Notes under the pieces: generated by a model | The model's input: the letters and a program-made list of their open reading frames with translations, nothing else | Told to the model about the DNA's origin: nothing | Databases searched by the model: none | Made by a program: the position numbers and the translations under genes | Shown: positions 15,036 to 23,082 of the stretch, one piece after another | Layout: each line of letters opens with the position of its first letter | Numbering within the stretch: the first letter of the stretch is position 1 | Origin: Candidatus Sulfopaludibacter sp. SbA3 | GTDB taxonomy: Bacteria; Acidobacteriota; Terriglobia; Bryobacterales; Bryobacteraceae | Direction of reading: 5' to 3' | Assembly: GCA_945890485.1 (NCBI GenBank) | Contig: CAMDCN010000015.1 | Location: forward strand, 62,001 to 126,000 | DNA length: 64,000 nucleotides

Positions 15036-16973
15036 ATGACGGATACTTCTCCGCCCAGCCGGCCGGATGACGCCTTGTCACGTTATACCGCGCGGGCCAT
15101 TGATGCAATGGATCGCCATGCCTTCCTGGGTTTGTTGGTGGCAATTGCCTTTTGGGCCGGCTATTCTCTTTATCACTGGGTCGCCGATCTGAAGTTTCCG
15201 CTCGCGATGTATTTCCATTTGAGTTGGGACGAGTTTCAATATATTCGAATAGTGCGGATGTACCAGGAGGCACTTCGGCAAAACGGCTGGGCGTCGTTCC
15301 TTTCTTTTTCGGAGCCATTCGGATATGGGACGTTGTTCTGGCAAATCTATTCGCTGCTGTCGTATCCGTTCCTTGGTGACCCGAATGACCCGAGCGCCGG
15401 ATTCCTTCTCTCGCTGCGGACAATTACTCTGTTCCTTCAGGCGGGATGCCTGGTTCTGACATGGAAGATTCTGGGCGCGCTGGGATACGCTGGGCGAGGA
15501 CAAAGCATTGCGATGGCCTTGCTGGCGCCGATGAGCGGCTTGCTCTTGCTGTACAAGCCATTCAGCCCAGACTATCTGGCCGTCTTTCTGATCCTGCTGG
15601 CTGGGTGGATTGCTCTGCGCAGTCCCCGGCCAGTCTGGCTCGTGTTTTTGCTGATTGGAGCTGGATGTGCCACGAAGCTAACAAATTTACTACTCTTGCC
15701 GGCGGTCGTGACGATGATGCTTTTATACCGTCGCGAATCCCGTAACCTGGCGGTGGCGGTGCCGGCGTTTCTTTTGGGATTTCTGCTGGCCAATACGGAT
15801 GTTGCCATGGCGGGAACAATGCAGCCGTACGTTGAACGCTTGCGCGGATTGTCGGCCCAGATGAACGATCCAGCCTACATGCACGCGATCAAACCTGCTT
15901 CCCGGTTCAACTATGTTCTGACCTGGCTGACGAATTCGAATGGCCGTTTTGTGGATATCAACAGCCCTGGGATTGCGCGCGAGTTCCTCTCCTATCCGGT
16001 CCTCTTATTCTCTGTTGGAACGATCCTTGCATTTTGGCGCACCCGAGCAATTCTCTTGATTGGCGGGACGGGGTTGGCCGCGCTTTTCGCCATGATGGTG
16101 ACGACAAACAGGGTATGGACCTGGTACGTGATCTTGCCGGTATTCCTGGTGGCGATGGGAGCAGCCATGGGGCTGGAACGATTGAGCCGAACTCGCGCGG
16201 CGATCGCAGTTGTCGGTGTGGTTTGCTGTCACTTATTGGTCTCGGGAATCAGTTTGATCCAGAAATCCCAAGCGTTCGCTGAGAGCAGAACGGCGGTGGA
16301 GGTGGCCGAGCGGGTGCACTTTTATGAGGAGTGCGTGTTGCCCAACCGAAGTTTGATACAGGCCCTGCGACCGGACGGACTGGTCGTGCAGTTTGGCGTT
16401 CCGATAGAGCCGGTTCTGAACCCGCAGACGGTTTGCTGGGAGTCCCGTTCGATTCTGCCGTGCGTAACGCCAAGAATAAAGACGCTATTGCTGTACAAGC
16501 CTTCGCCATCCGACCATGCCGTCCTGGAGAAGGAGTTTTCGGTGAGTTCTTGTGGAAATGTGGGAAGGCTTTACCATCGCAAAGACGTTCCGGAGAAGGG
16601 GTGCCAAGGGCGATTTGAAGAGGGGTGGTATGACCGGGAGGGCGGCGCCGGCGAATGGTGGCACTGGTCCTCCAAGTTAGGGAAGATCGTCCTGGCGAGC
16701 AGCGTTCGAGAGAAGCTCACCATCAAAGGCGCAGTGGGCAGCGTGATGCCGGGAAATGTTTTGGAGGTTCGTCTAGATGGGAAGCGATGGCGGGAGATTC
16801 CGCTGGATGGTCTCGTTAACCTGACTGTCGAACTAACTGGAACTCCCCGGCAGTTGGAACTGCGGAGCCGGAAAGACGGAATCTCGTTGCCGCCAGACAC
16901 CAGGACGTTCGCCGTGCGCGCCAGAAACTTTGTAATTTCCGGAGAGAATTCCGGTGCCTGTGAAGTTCGGTAG
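15036..16973 (+). CDS. Polytopic GT-C (GT39/PMT-like) glycosyltransferase
   Basis: 645 residues from ATG 15036. After a short cytoplasmic N-terminus, the first membrane helix (HAFLGLLVAIAFWAGYSLY) leads to an external loop with FHLSWDEFQYIRIVRM. The acidic Asp-Glu there is the expected catalytic or metal site of GT-C enzymes. About nine to eleven hydrophobic segments follow up to residue ~410 (for example LFLQAGCLVLTWKILGALGY, LAVFLILLAGWIAL, WYVILPVFLVAMGAAMGL). The remaining ~230 residues form a soluble, probably periplasmic domain with several cysteines. Likely transfers a sugar from a polyprenyl-phosphate donor to a lipid, glycan or protein. Its base composition is less G-rich than the upstream cluster, so it may be a separate unit. 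Confidence 0.75.
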   Translation: MTDTSPPSRPDDALSRYTARAIDAMDRHAFLGLLVAIAFWAGYSLYHWVADLKFPLAMYFHLSWDEFQYIRIVRMYQEALRQNGWASFLSFSEPFGYGTLFWQIYSLLSYPFLGDPNDPSAGFLLSLRTITLFLQAGCLVLTWKILGALGYAGRGQSIAMALLAPMSGLLLLYKPFSPDYLAVFLILLAGWIALRSPRPVWLVFLLIGAGCATKLTNLLLLPAVVTMMLLYRRESRNLAVAVPAFLLGFLLANTDVAMAGTMQPYVERLRGLSAQMNDPAYMHAIKPASRFNYVLTWLTNSNGRFVDINSPGIAREFLSYPVLLFSVGTILAFWRTRAILLIGGTGLAALFAMMVTTNRVWTWYVILPVFLVAMGAAMGLERLSRTRAAIAVVGVVCCHLLVSGISLIQKSQAFAESRTAVEVAERVHFYEECVLPNRSLIQALRPDGLVVQFGVPIEPVLNPQTVCWESRSILPCVTPRIKTLLLYKPSPSDHAVLEKEFSVSSCGNVGRLYHRKDVPEKGCQGRFEEGWYDREGGAGEWWHWSSKLGKIVLASSVREKLTIKGAVGSVMPGNVLEVRLDGKRWREIPLDGLVNLTVELTGTPRQLELRSRKDGISLPPDTRTFAVRARNFVISGENSGACEVR

Positions 16974-16980
16974 AGCAGTT

Positions 16981-18000
16981 CTAGCGTAGGACAACGGCTG
17001 GCGGAGCAGAAGGCGGATCCGTCAGCCAGGGTGCGATGAGGGTGTTCTGTGGGTCGAAGAGGCGCTGGAAGCGGCGGTGCTTTTGCCCGGGGGGCGGGGC
17101 GTAATCGAACTGGACAGTGAAGTCGTCGTAGTCGTTCTGGAGGAGGGCGGCGCCGGGGGGGAGCAGGGGGTCGAGTTCGAGGGGGAACTTGGGAGGACGG
17201 TCTTTGAAGATCATCAGATCCTGCAGGCGGCCTTCGATAGTCTCGACCGCGGTGAAGGGGCTTCGACAAGGGCAACGCGGGGCTAGAATCAGGACGTCGT
17301 TGACTCTTTGGCTGGACTGAGGTTGGGTCTGGCGGACGAGGTCCGTGACGATGGGGAGGACGCGGCGGGGATCATGCTGGAACGGTCGGAACTGGAAGGT
17401 GAGGAGATCTTCGTTGAGATGGTAGCGGCCTTGAGGGCAGCCGTAAGCAAGGAAGCCCTCGCGGGCTTGGTAGAGGCCTCGGGGGGCGACGTTGAACTTT
17501 TGAGTTAAGGTTTGGCGATCGGCCGGGAAGAGCGGTTCGGCGCCGGCTAGAACCGTATGGGGGCGCAGACCGTCGGGGAGCTTGAGGAGGACGCTGGGCG
17601 GGCCGACGAGTACGTTGGGTTGCCAGGCGAGCAGATCGGGGTACGGCGGCGTGAGGCTGTAGTAGCGGAGACCGCGGACGCCGGCATAGAGACGGTTGTT
17701 GTGTTTAAGAAACAGCGCGACGCGGAGGCCCAGGAGCCGGTGCGGCGGGATGTATTTGCCGAGGATGTTGCCGGCCCAGCGGGCGCGTTCGGCGGGAGTG
17801 GTGATGAAGACGCCGGGGGCGCCGGTGGTGCCGGAGGAGAGGCCGAAGCTGTAAGGCGGAAGGGGCGAGACGCCGGTGGCGAGTTCCTGTTCGGCGAAGG
17901 CGCGGGCCTGGGCGTCCGTTATGGCGAGGGGTGGGGCAGGCGGGACGCGGAGGGTCCGGAGCCGGCGGGCGGCGAGGTAGGCGCGGAGGAGGTCAAGCAT
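16981..18000 (-). CDS. F390 synthetase-like adenylate-forming enzyme
   Basis: 339 residues. The adenylate-forming P-loop is present as SFGLSSGTTGAPGVFITTP at about residues 51-69. It is followed by NNRLYAGVRGLRYYSL and the VLAGAEPLFPADRQTLTQ segment characteristic of PaaK/CapK/F390-synthetase relatives, and ends with a short DLMIFKDRPPKFPLELDP region. The protein is shorter than phenylacetate-CoA ligase (about 430 residues), lacking part of the C-terminal subdomain, as in the 'putative adenylate-forming enzyme' clade. Activates a carboxylate with ATP; substrate unknown. It overlaps the upstream MBL-fold hydrolase by eight bases, so the two are probably functionally paired. It is convergent with the GT-C gene, with a 7-base gap. 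Confidence 0.82.
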   Translation of the reverse strand: MLDLLRAYLAARRLRTLRVPPAPPLAITDAQARAFAEQELATGVSPLPPYSFGLSSGTTGAPGVFITTPAERARWAGNILGKYIPPHRLLGLRVALFLKHNNRLYAGVRGLRYYSLTPPYPDLLAWQPNVLVGPPSVLLKLPDGLRPHTVLAGAEPLFPADRQTLTQKFNVAPRGLYQAREGFLAYGCPQGRYHLNEDLLTFQFRPFQHDPRRVLPIVTDLVRQTQPQSSQRVNDVLILAPRCPCRSPFTAVETIEGRLQDLMIFKDRPPKFPLELDPLLPPGAALLQNDYDDFTVQFDYAPPPGQKHRRFQRLFDPQNTLIAPWLTDPPSAPPAVVLR

Positions 18001-18760
18001 GGGAGGGGAGGAGCGGGAGATCCGGGCGGCGGCGGTGGAGAGCGTGCAGCTTTTCGAGGGTGGCGAGGATGGTGGGGCGGTGCCCGAGGATGCGGAGTGC
18101 GGGTTCAGCGGGTAGAGAGAGTTCGGTGATGTTAGTGAGGACCCAGGCGGCGTCGGCGACGAGGAACGTCTCGGTGCCGTCGTGGTGGCGGCAGAGAAGA
18201 CCGTGTTGCCCTAGCGCGTGGCCGGGCAGAGGAACGGCCAGTAGGGAGCCGTCGTTCAGAATGTCATAGGCTTCGGTGAAAGGGGCGAGATTGGGCGGAG
18301 TGACGCGCGGGCAATCTTCGATGGCTCGGGAGGTGAAGGATGGGGGCAGGAGTTCGGGGAGGAAGGCATGGCGGGAACGTTGGCAGGGCGACAGGGCGCG
18401 GAGCTGGTGGAGCGCTTCGCGGGAGTGATAGAGCGGAACGGCGGGGAGCCCGCGGAGGCCGCCGATGTGATCGGGGTGGAAGTGGGAGAGGAAGATGGCG
18501 GAGAGGCCGTCGGTAGGGAGGGGGTCTGGCGAGAGTGTGAAGGGGAGTAGGCAGCGGTAGAGGCGGGCGGGCAGGCTACGCGATTCCGCGAGGTGGGTGC
18601 CGTAGCCGGTATCAAACAGAATGAGTCCGGCCTTGGGGTGGCGGAGAGCGGCAACCAGCGCGGGCAGAGTGATCTTCCCGAAGCCGCGGGCGCGATCGAC
18701 GAACCAAGCGCGCTCGCGGCAGTGGCCACCGGAGTGGAGCGTGAGGTCGACGTAGGGCAT
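17993..18760 (-). CDS. Metallo-beta-lactamase-fold hydrolase
   Basis: 255 residues. The HxHxDH metal motif is present as FLSHFHPDHIGGL near residue 91. GLILFDTGYG precedes it, and PGHALGQHGLL and FLVADAAWV supply further ligands (His and Asp). The C-terminal HALHRRRPDLPLLPSHA gives the last His. Typical of quorum-lactonase-like or glyoxalase II-like hydrolases. First gene of a two-gene minus-strand unit with the adenylate-forming enzyme. Pairing with an acyl-activating enzyme suggests a thioester or lactone substrate, but this is inference. A -10-like TAGCCT (revcomp of 18768-18773) lies seven bases upstream of the ATG. Confidence 0.9.
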   Translation of the reverse strand: MPYVDLTLHSGGHCRERAWFVDRARGFGKITLPALVAALRHPKAGLILFDTGYGTHLAESRSLPARLYRCLLPFTLSPDPLPTDGLSAIFLSHFHPDHIGGLRGLPAVPLYHSREALHQLRALSPCQRSRHAFLPELLPPSFTSRAIEDCPRVTPPNLAPFTEAYDILNDGSLLAVPLPGHALGQHGLLCRHHDGTETFLVADAAWVLTNITELSLPAEPALRILGHRPTILATLEKLHALHRRRPDLPLLPSHA

Positions 18761-18767
18761 CGACTTC

Positions 18768-18773
18768 AGGCTA
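18768..18773 (-). promoter_or_regulatory. -10-like hexamer TAGCCT, leaderless start of MBL gene
   Basis: On the minus strand TAGCCT ends seven bases before the ATG at 18760. The same hexamer at the same distance precedes the thioredoxin-like gene at 58131. Confidence 0.4.
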
Positions 18774-18781
18774 CAACGGCA

Positions 18782-19319
18782 TCAGGAGTTGGAGAGATCG
18801 AGGTTCGGCAGGACCCGCGGGCAGCGACTTTTGGTCCAGGCGACCAGGAGGCTGGCGAGGCTCTGCGTTTCAACCGCGAAATGCTTCAGCTTCACCATGC
18901 TGATTTTGAGGCCCCGCGCGGGGCAGCCGGAGATGATGTCTTGCGGGCCACGGGCCGGGCATTGCCTCAGACGTTGGCGGAGCAGGCCGGGCCGTTTGGG
19001 GAGACGAGTTTGCCGGAGTCCTTGACTAGCGTCTCGCGCTCGGCCGCGGAGAACTTGTAGGTGCCCTGTTGGGCCACTTCGAGGAGATGGGCCCGAGGTT
19101 TTGCTTGCCGGCGGGATTGGCCGCCGCGACTGGAGAAGCCGCGTAGGCCGAGGCCGAAGTCGTTCTCGCTAGGGCCTTTCGAGCGAAAGCTGTTGCCTTC
19201 GATGAGGCGGTACGGGTGCCGGTAACGGTAGTTTTGACGGGGCCCATGTCCTGCGCGGCGACGAAGATGGGTATACGGAGACAGCTAAGTACCGGAGCAT
19301 TGCTTGATCGCGATAGCAC
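18782..19319 (-). pseudogene. Possible decayed coding region, unassigned
   Basis: The ~600-base gap between the MBL gene and the pseudoprotease gene has no intact gene. On the minus strand, two frames show protein-like composition: one near 18912-19080 (TYKFSAAERETLVKDSG, ending in SPNGPACSANV), and a second, ending at the TGA 18782-18784, with CPARGLKISMVKLKHFAV and SLASLLVAW. They would need at least one frameshift to be joined. No family is recognised. It may be a broken gene or chance reading of GC-rich sequence. Confidence 0.25.
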
Positions 19320-19359
19320 GTTATCGTTCGATTTCTGCCATCGATCTAACGGAGGACGG

Positions 19360-19365
19360 TATATT
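19360..19365 (+). promoter_or_regulatory. -10-like hexamer TATATT, leaderless start of pseudoprotease operon
   Basis: TATATT ends six bases before the ATG at 19372, with no Shine-Dalgarno between. It would drive the five-gene unit 19372-24700. Confidence 0.5.
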
Positions 19366-19371
19366 TCTTAG

Positions 19372-20460
19372 ATGGCTGAGAGCATCAATCGCAAGTACGT
19401 GATCTGGCTCACGGGAATTGCCGTTGTAATTTTGGGAGTTGGAGTTCTCCTCCGTCCGAAGAAACCGGCGCCGAAGCCGCCTTCGTCGTCGGAGACGGCG
19501 AACCTGCAGCGCTTGGTGCGGCGGGATGAGTTACGGAACATGGGCAAGTACTTCGCTGAGCGCGCGAGTGCGGTGGCGGAGCATCTTCGATACTTGCCAG
19601 AGACTCAGGCCAGCGGTGTTTACTGGGAGAAGGCGGGCCAAGTGCTTTCGTCGAGCAGCCAGCTTCCGGTGCGGGCGGTACAGACTGATTCGTCGGCGGT
19701 GCCGCCGCTTGCGTCACTGGTAGAGTCGACGGGAGGGCGTTGGGTGCTGCTGGCGTGGAAAGAGCCCGGGCAGTCGCAACCGGAATGGATCACAGCAATT
19801 GATGGTGGGCGGCGCGAGTCGACCTGCGACGGGGAGAAGTACCGGGAACTGATCGTGAACTCGGCATTGACGGGGGATATGCTGGGAGCGGGTGTGTTCG
19901 ATCTGGACGGGGTGTTGATTGGAATGGTGGCGAAGTGTGGATCGACCATGCATGTGATCTCGTCGATGAGTTTCGGGGATCTGTTGACGACCTTTTCTGA
20001 CGCCGAACACCGGCTCCATGCGGTGCAAGGGGTGGCGGTGCGGAAGGAAGGGGAGAACTTATTTATCGCGGAAACGAAGACGACGGGGACGGGGTTCGCG
20101 GCTGGGCTCCGGCCAGGCGATGTGGTTCCGGGGGGCGGCGAGGCGGCGCAGTTGCTGGCATGGTTGGAGGGTTCGAGGGAAACTCCGCTTCCTGTGTTGC
20201 GGGGCGGCCGCAAGGTGAGCCTGACCAAGGGCCCGGCGGAGGGACTGGATGTCTTGCCGCAGTCGCCGCCCGCTCTTTATGTGGAAGCTGGCAGCGCGGC
20301 CCATCGGGCAGGACTCCGGACGGGGGATCGGCTGGTGCAGCCATCGTTGGGTGAGCTACGCCGTTTGCTTGGGCCCGCGGCAAAGAGCCCGCCGCCGGTG
20401 CTGCTGGTATACGAGCGTGACGATGTGCGGTTTGCCCGGATGCTGGAGGCGGCCCAATGA
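19372..20460 (+). CDS. HtrA-like pseudoprotease with C-terminal PDZ-like domains, membrane anchored
   Basis: 362 residues. One N-terminal membrane helix (YVIWLTGIAVVILGVGVLL) is followed by a proline linker. The region at about 90-215 has the shape of the second half of a trypsin-like HtrA domain: NSALTGDMLGAGVFDLDG followed by VLIGMVAKCG aligns with the usual GNSGGPxFNxxGxVIGI, but the nucleophile Ser and its GNSGG context are gone (GDMLGAG). No His-Asp pair is visible. Two PDZ-like segments follow (GFAAGLRPGDVV near 240, and AAHRAGLRTGDRLV near 310). It is therefore probably a non-catalytic, envelope-located scaffold or sensor. Its stop overlaps the next ATG by four bases. Confidence 0.7.
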   Translation: MAESINRKYVIWLTGIAVVILGVGVLLRPKKPAPKPPSSSETANLQRLVRRDELRNMGKYFAERASAVAEHLRYLPETQASGVYWEKAGQVLSSSSQLPVRAVQTDSSAVPPLASLVESTGGRWVLLAWKEPGQSQPEWITAIDGGRRESTCDGEKYRELIVNSALTGDMLGAGVFDLDGVLIGMVAKCGSTMHVISSMSFGDLLTTFSDAEHRLHAVQGVAVRKEGENLFIAETKTTGTGFAAGLRPGDVVPGGGEAAQLLAWLEGSRETPLPVLRGGRKVSLTKGPAEGLDVLPQSPPALYVEAGSAAHRAGLRTGDRLVQPSLGELRRLLGPAAKSPPPVLLVYERDDVRFARMLEAAQ

Positions 20461-21671
20461 ACGAGCTCGCTTCGCTGGGTATCATTCTGTTTTTTGCGCT
20501 GCTGGCCGGCCACTTGGTGAAGTTTATCCGCGTACCCGAGGTCACGGGCTATATCCTGGCCGGGGTTGCCGTGGGTCCTTCGTTTCTCGGATGGATCACG
20601 CACGACAATCTTTCGAGTCTCGAAGTGTTTTCGGAAGTGGCCCTGGGGCTGATTCTGTTCTCGATCGGGTCCGTGTTTGAGTTCACTTCGTTCCGTCTGA
20701 TCGCCCGCCGCGCGGTGTTGGTGACCGTGGTGGAGTCGTTTCTGACCGCCGCCGTGGTGACGGCCGGCATGCTGGCGATGGGCCAACCTTGGACAATCGC
20801 CGTTTTGCTGGGCGCCATCTCGATGGAGACGGCGGCCGCCACGTCATTAATGGTCCTGCGGGAAATGAATGCGAAGGGGGAGATGTCGGACATGCTGAAG
20901 GGTGTGATCGCGATGAACAATATTTGCTGCCTCGTTGGATTCAGCTTCGCCGCGGCGGTCGTAGACCTTTCGATCAAGTCGCAGATGCCCGACGCTTCGA
21001 TGGGGCAGGCATTCTATGAGGCGGTGTACCCGTTGGTCTGGCAAATCGTGGGATCGGCGGCGCTTGGATTCCTGGTGGGAGGGTTGCTGAGCATCTGGTC
21101 CGGCCACATTGAAGAGCAGGGCGAGACCCTAATCCTGATGGCGGGCGGCGTCCTGCTGTGCGTGGGAATGGCCGATTGGATGGAGCTTTCGCCGCTGGTT
21201 TCGAGCTTGGCCGTTGGTGCGACCATGGTGAACCTGACAACACATAGCCGGAACCTTTTTGGAGCGCTGTCGCGCACGGACCCGCCGCTCTATGCGATCT
21301 TTTTCGTGATCGCGGGCGCCGATATGAATTTGAGCGCGCTGCCGGCGGTGGGTCTGCTGGGGGTCGTCTACGTGGCAGGCCGCGTGGCCGGAAAGGTGGT
21401 TGGCGTCAAGGCGGGGGCCAAGTATGCAGGTGCCAGCGTGACGGTGCAGAAGTACCTGGGATACACCACCTTGGCCCAGGCTGGTTTGGCGATCGGCCTG
21501 GTGCTGGCCACGAACCAGCGCTTCCCCGATCTGGGTCCGCAGGTGGCGACCATCGTGCTGGCCGCCGTGGCGATCTTCGAACTTGTGGGGCCGCTTAGCG
21601 CGAAGTTTGCGTTTATCAAGAGCGGGGAGAGCCAACCGCAGGACCACGCTCCGGCGGTGTTGCTGGACTAG
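20457..21671 (+). CDS. CPA2-type cation/proton antiporter homologue with Asp-Asp replaced by Asn-Asn
   Basis: 404 residues, almost wholly hydrophobic with about 12 membrane segments. It opens with GIILFFALLAGHLVKFIRVP and VTGYILAGVAVGPS, the classical monovalent cation:proton antiporter-2 start. ISMETAAATSLMVLREMNAKG corresponds to the family's 'AxATAPAATxxVxxExxAxG' segment. The following helix, expected to read VAxDD, reads VIAMNNICCLVGF, so both proton-binding aspartates are asparagines. A charge-neutral core would not be expected to exchange protons in the usual way. It is coupled by a 4-base overlap to the pseudoprotease upstream. Inference: a sensor or non-canonical channel. Confidence 0.8.
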   Translation: MNELASLGIILFFALLAGHLVKFIRVPEVTGYILAGVAVGPSFLGWITHDNLSSLEVFSEVALGLILFSIGSVFEFTSFRLIARRAVLVTVVESFLTAAVVTAGMLAMGQPWTIAVLLGAISMETAAATSLMVLREMNAKGEMSDMLKGVIAMNNICCLVGFSFAAAVVDLSIKSQMPDASMGQAFYEAVYPLVWQIVGSAALGFLVGGLLSIWSGHIEEQGETLILMAGGVLLCVGMADWMELSPLVSSLAVGATMVNLTTHSRNLFGALSRTDPPLYAIFFVIAGADMNLSALPAVGLLGVVYVAGRVAGKVVGVKAGAKYAGASVTVQKYLGYTTLAQAGLAIGLVLATNQRFPDLGPQVATIVLAAVAIFELVGPLSAKFAFIKSGESQPQDHAPAVLLD

Positions 21672-21674
21672 TGA

Positions 21675-21680
21675 TAGTCT
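21675..21680 (+). promoter_or_regulatory. -10-like hexamer TAGTCT before propeller gene
   Basis: TAGTCT ends seven bases before the ATG at 21688, just after the antiporter stop codon. It could provide an internal leaderless start within the operon. Confidence 0.35.
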
Positions 21681-21687
21681 GAGCAAC

Positions 21688-23082
21688 ATGCTGGCGCTGT
21701 TGCCGTTGCTGTTATGGACCGGGCCCGAGGTAACGCTGCTGGGGGGACCATCGCGGGATGGGCGGGTGATCTCGAACGTGCAGGCCCCTTCGCGGGATTT
21801 GGTGCTGTTCGACTTTGCCGCGAAGACGGTGAAGGCGGTGGCGCCGTCGAGCGGCGGAGAGTTCGCTTACTTTTCGATTGTTTCAGCGGATGGAAAGCGG
21901 GTGGCGTACGCGTGGAAGAACGCTGATGGATTCTATGAGCTGCGCGTGGATGGGCGTACGGTGTATCGAAACGAAGAGGCTGGGTTCGTACAGCCTTGCG
22001 CCTGGACTCCTGATGGGAAATTCGTTCTGACGCTGTTGTTCCGGAAGGACAATACCAGCCAGATCGCGATGGCGCCGCTGGACGGTGGCCGGCCGCGGGT
22101 GCTGAAGTCGCTGGCCTGGGTGTATCCGAAGCGGATGGATCTTTCGGCGGATGGGAAATGGATCGTCTATGACTCGCTGGTGGGGGGAGAGCGGAAGTTA
22201 TATGTGTTGGCGGCGGACGGGTCGGGCGAGCGGGTGGTGGGGGAGGGGGTCTTTCCGCTGTGGCGGGGGGATGGCAAGCGGGTGGTGTATGCACTGGGCG
22301 AGGAGTTGTGGGAACTGACCGTGGCGAGCGGAGAGCGGCGGAAGTTGCGGGGTGGGTTAGGGCGGTTTCTGCCCATGGGGATGGTGGCGGGAGATGTGTT
22401 GGTTTATGGGGTGCGGGCGGGCGGGACGGAGGTCTACTACGGGAATCGGCAGCCGGCGTCGCTGCGGTATCCGGGCAGAAACTCGTCGCCCGGTTGGAGT
22501 GTCGATGGGAAGTGGCTAGCGTATGTGTCGCGGCGAGGGGAGGAAAACTTCGGAGAAGAGGCGAGGGTGATTGTGGTGCGGGAAGTGGCGTCGACGGTGG
22601 AGCGGGAGATTGATCCGGGGTTGGCGCTGGTGGATGCGCCGGTGTGGAGCAATGATGGGAAGCGGCTGCTAGTCAGGGGGGCGGACCGGCAGGGGCGGGC
22701 CGGGGTGTTCGTCGTAGACGTTGCTTCGGGGAAGGTGACTCCGGTGGAGCGGGAACCGGGTTCGGAGCCGGGGCGGTTCCGAGCGGCCTGGGGGGAGGGA
22801 GATTCGATTTGGGTGCAGCGAGGAGCGGAGTTGCGAAACGGGGAGCGGGCGCTGCAGGGCGTACGCAGCTTCGCCGTCAGGGGAGCGCGGCTGGCAGTGC
22901 TCTATAGCACTGGGACGCTGGAAGTGGATGGGGAGGAGCGGGGGAAGAGTGAGGCGAAGGAGATCGTTTGGCGGGGCGAGAAGCTGGTGGGCGGCGGGGC
23001 GTACGACTACAGCGGGGAGCGTGAGGCCTGGACGGAGTCGAACGCCCGGAATGAGATTTGGAAATGGGAGTTGCCGCAATGA
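21688..23082 (+). CDS. TolB/PD40-type beta-propeller protein
   Basis: 464 residues from ATG 21688, chosen because it begins a short signal peptide (MLALLPLLLWTG); the frame upstream overlaps the antiporter. Repeated blades carry the PD40/TolB pattern: FSIVSADGKRVAYAWKNADG, PCAWTPDGKFVLTLL, MDLSADGKWIVYDS, PGWSVDGKWLAYVSRRGE and APVWSNDGKRLLVRGADRQG. Such propellers act as periplasmic interaction or sensor modules. Third gene of the operon; its TGA overlaps the ATG of the MauG-like cytochrome as ATGA. No catalytic motif was seen. Confidence 0.85.
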   Translation: MLALLPLLLWTGPEVTLLGGPSRDGRVISNVQAPSRDLVLFDFAAKTVKAVAPSSGGEFAYFSIVSADGKRVAYAWKNADGFYELRVDGRTVYRNEEAGFVQPCAWTPDGKFVLTLLFRKDNTSQIAMAPLDGGRPRVLKSLAWVYPKRMDLSADGKWIVYDSLVGGERKLYVLAADGSGERVVGEGVFPLWRGDGKRVVYALGEELWELTVASGERRKLRGGLGRFLPMGMVAGDVLVYGVRAGGTEVYYGNRQPASLRYPGRNSSPGWSVDGKWLAYVSRRGEENFGEEARVIVVREVASTVEREIDPGLALVDAPVWSNDGKRLLVRGADRQGRAGVFVVDVASGKVTPVEREPGSEPGRFRAAWGEGDSIWVQRGAELRNGERALQGVRSFAVRGARLAVLYSTGTLEVDGEERGKSEAKEIVWRGEKLVGGGAYDYSGEREAWTESNARNEIWKWELPQ

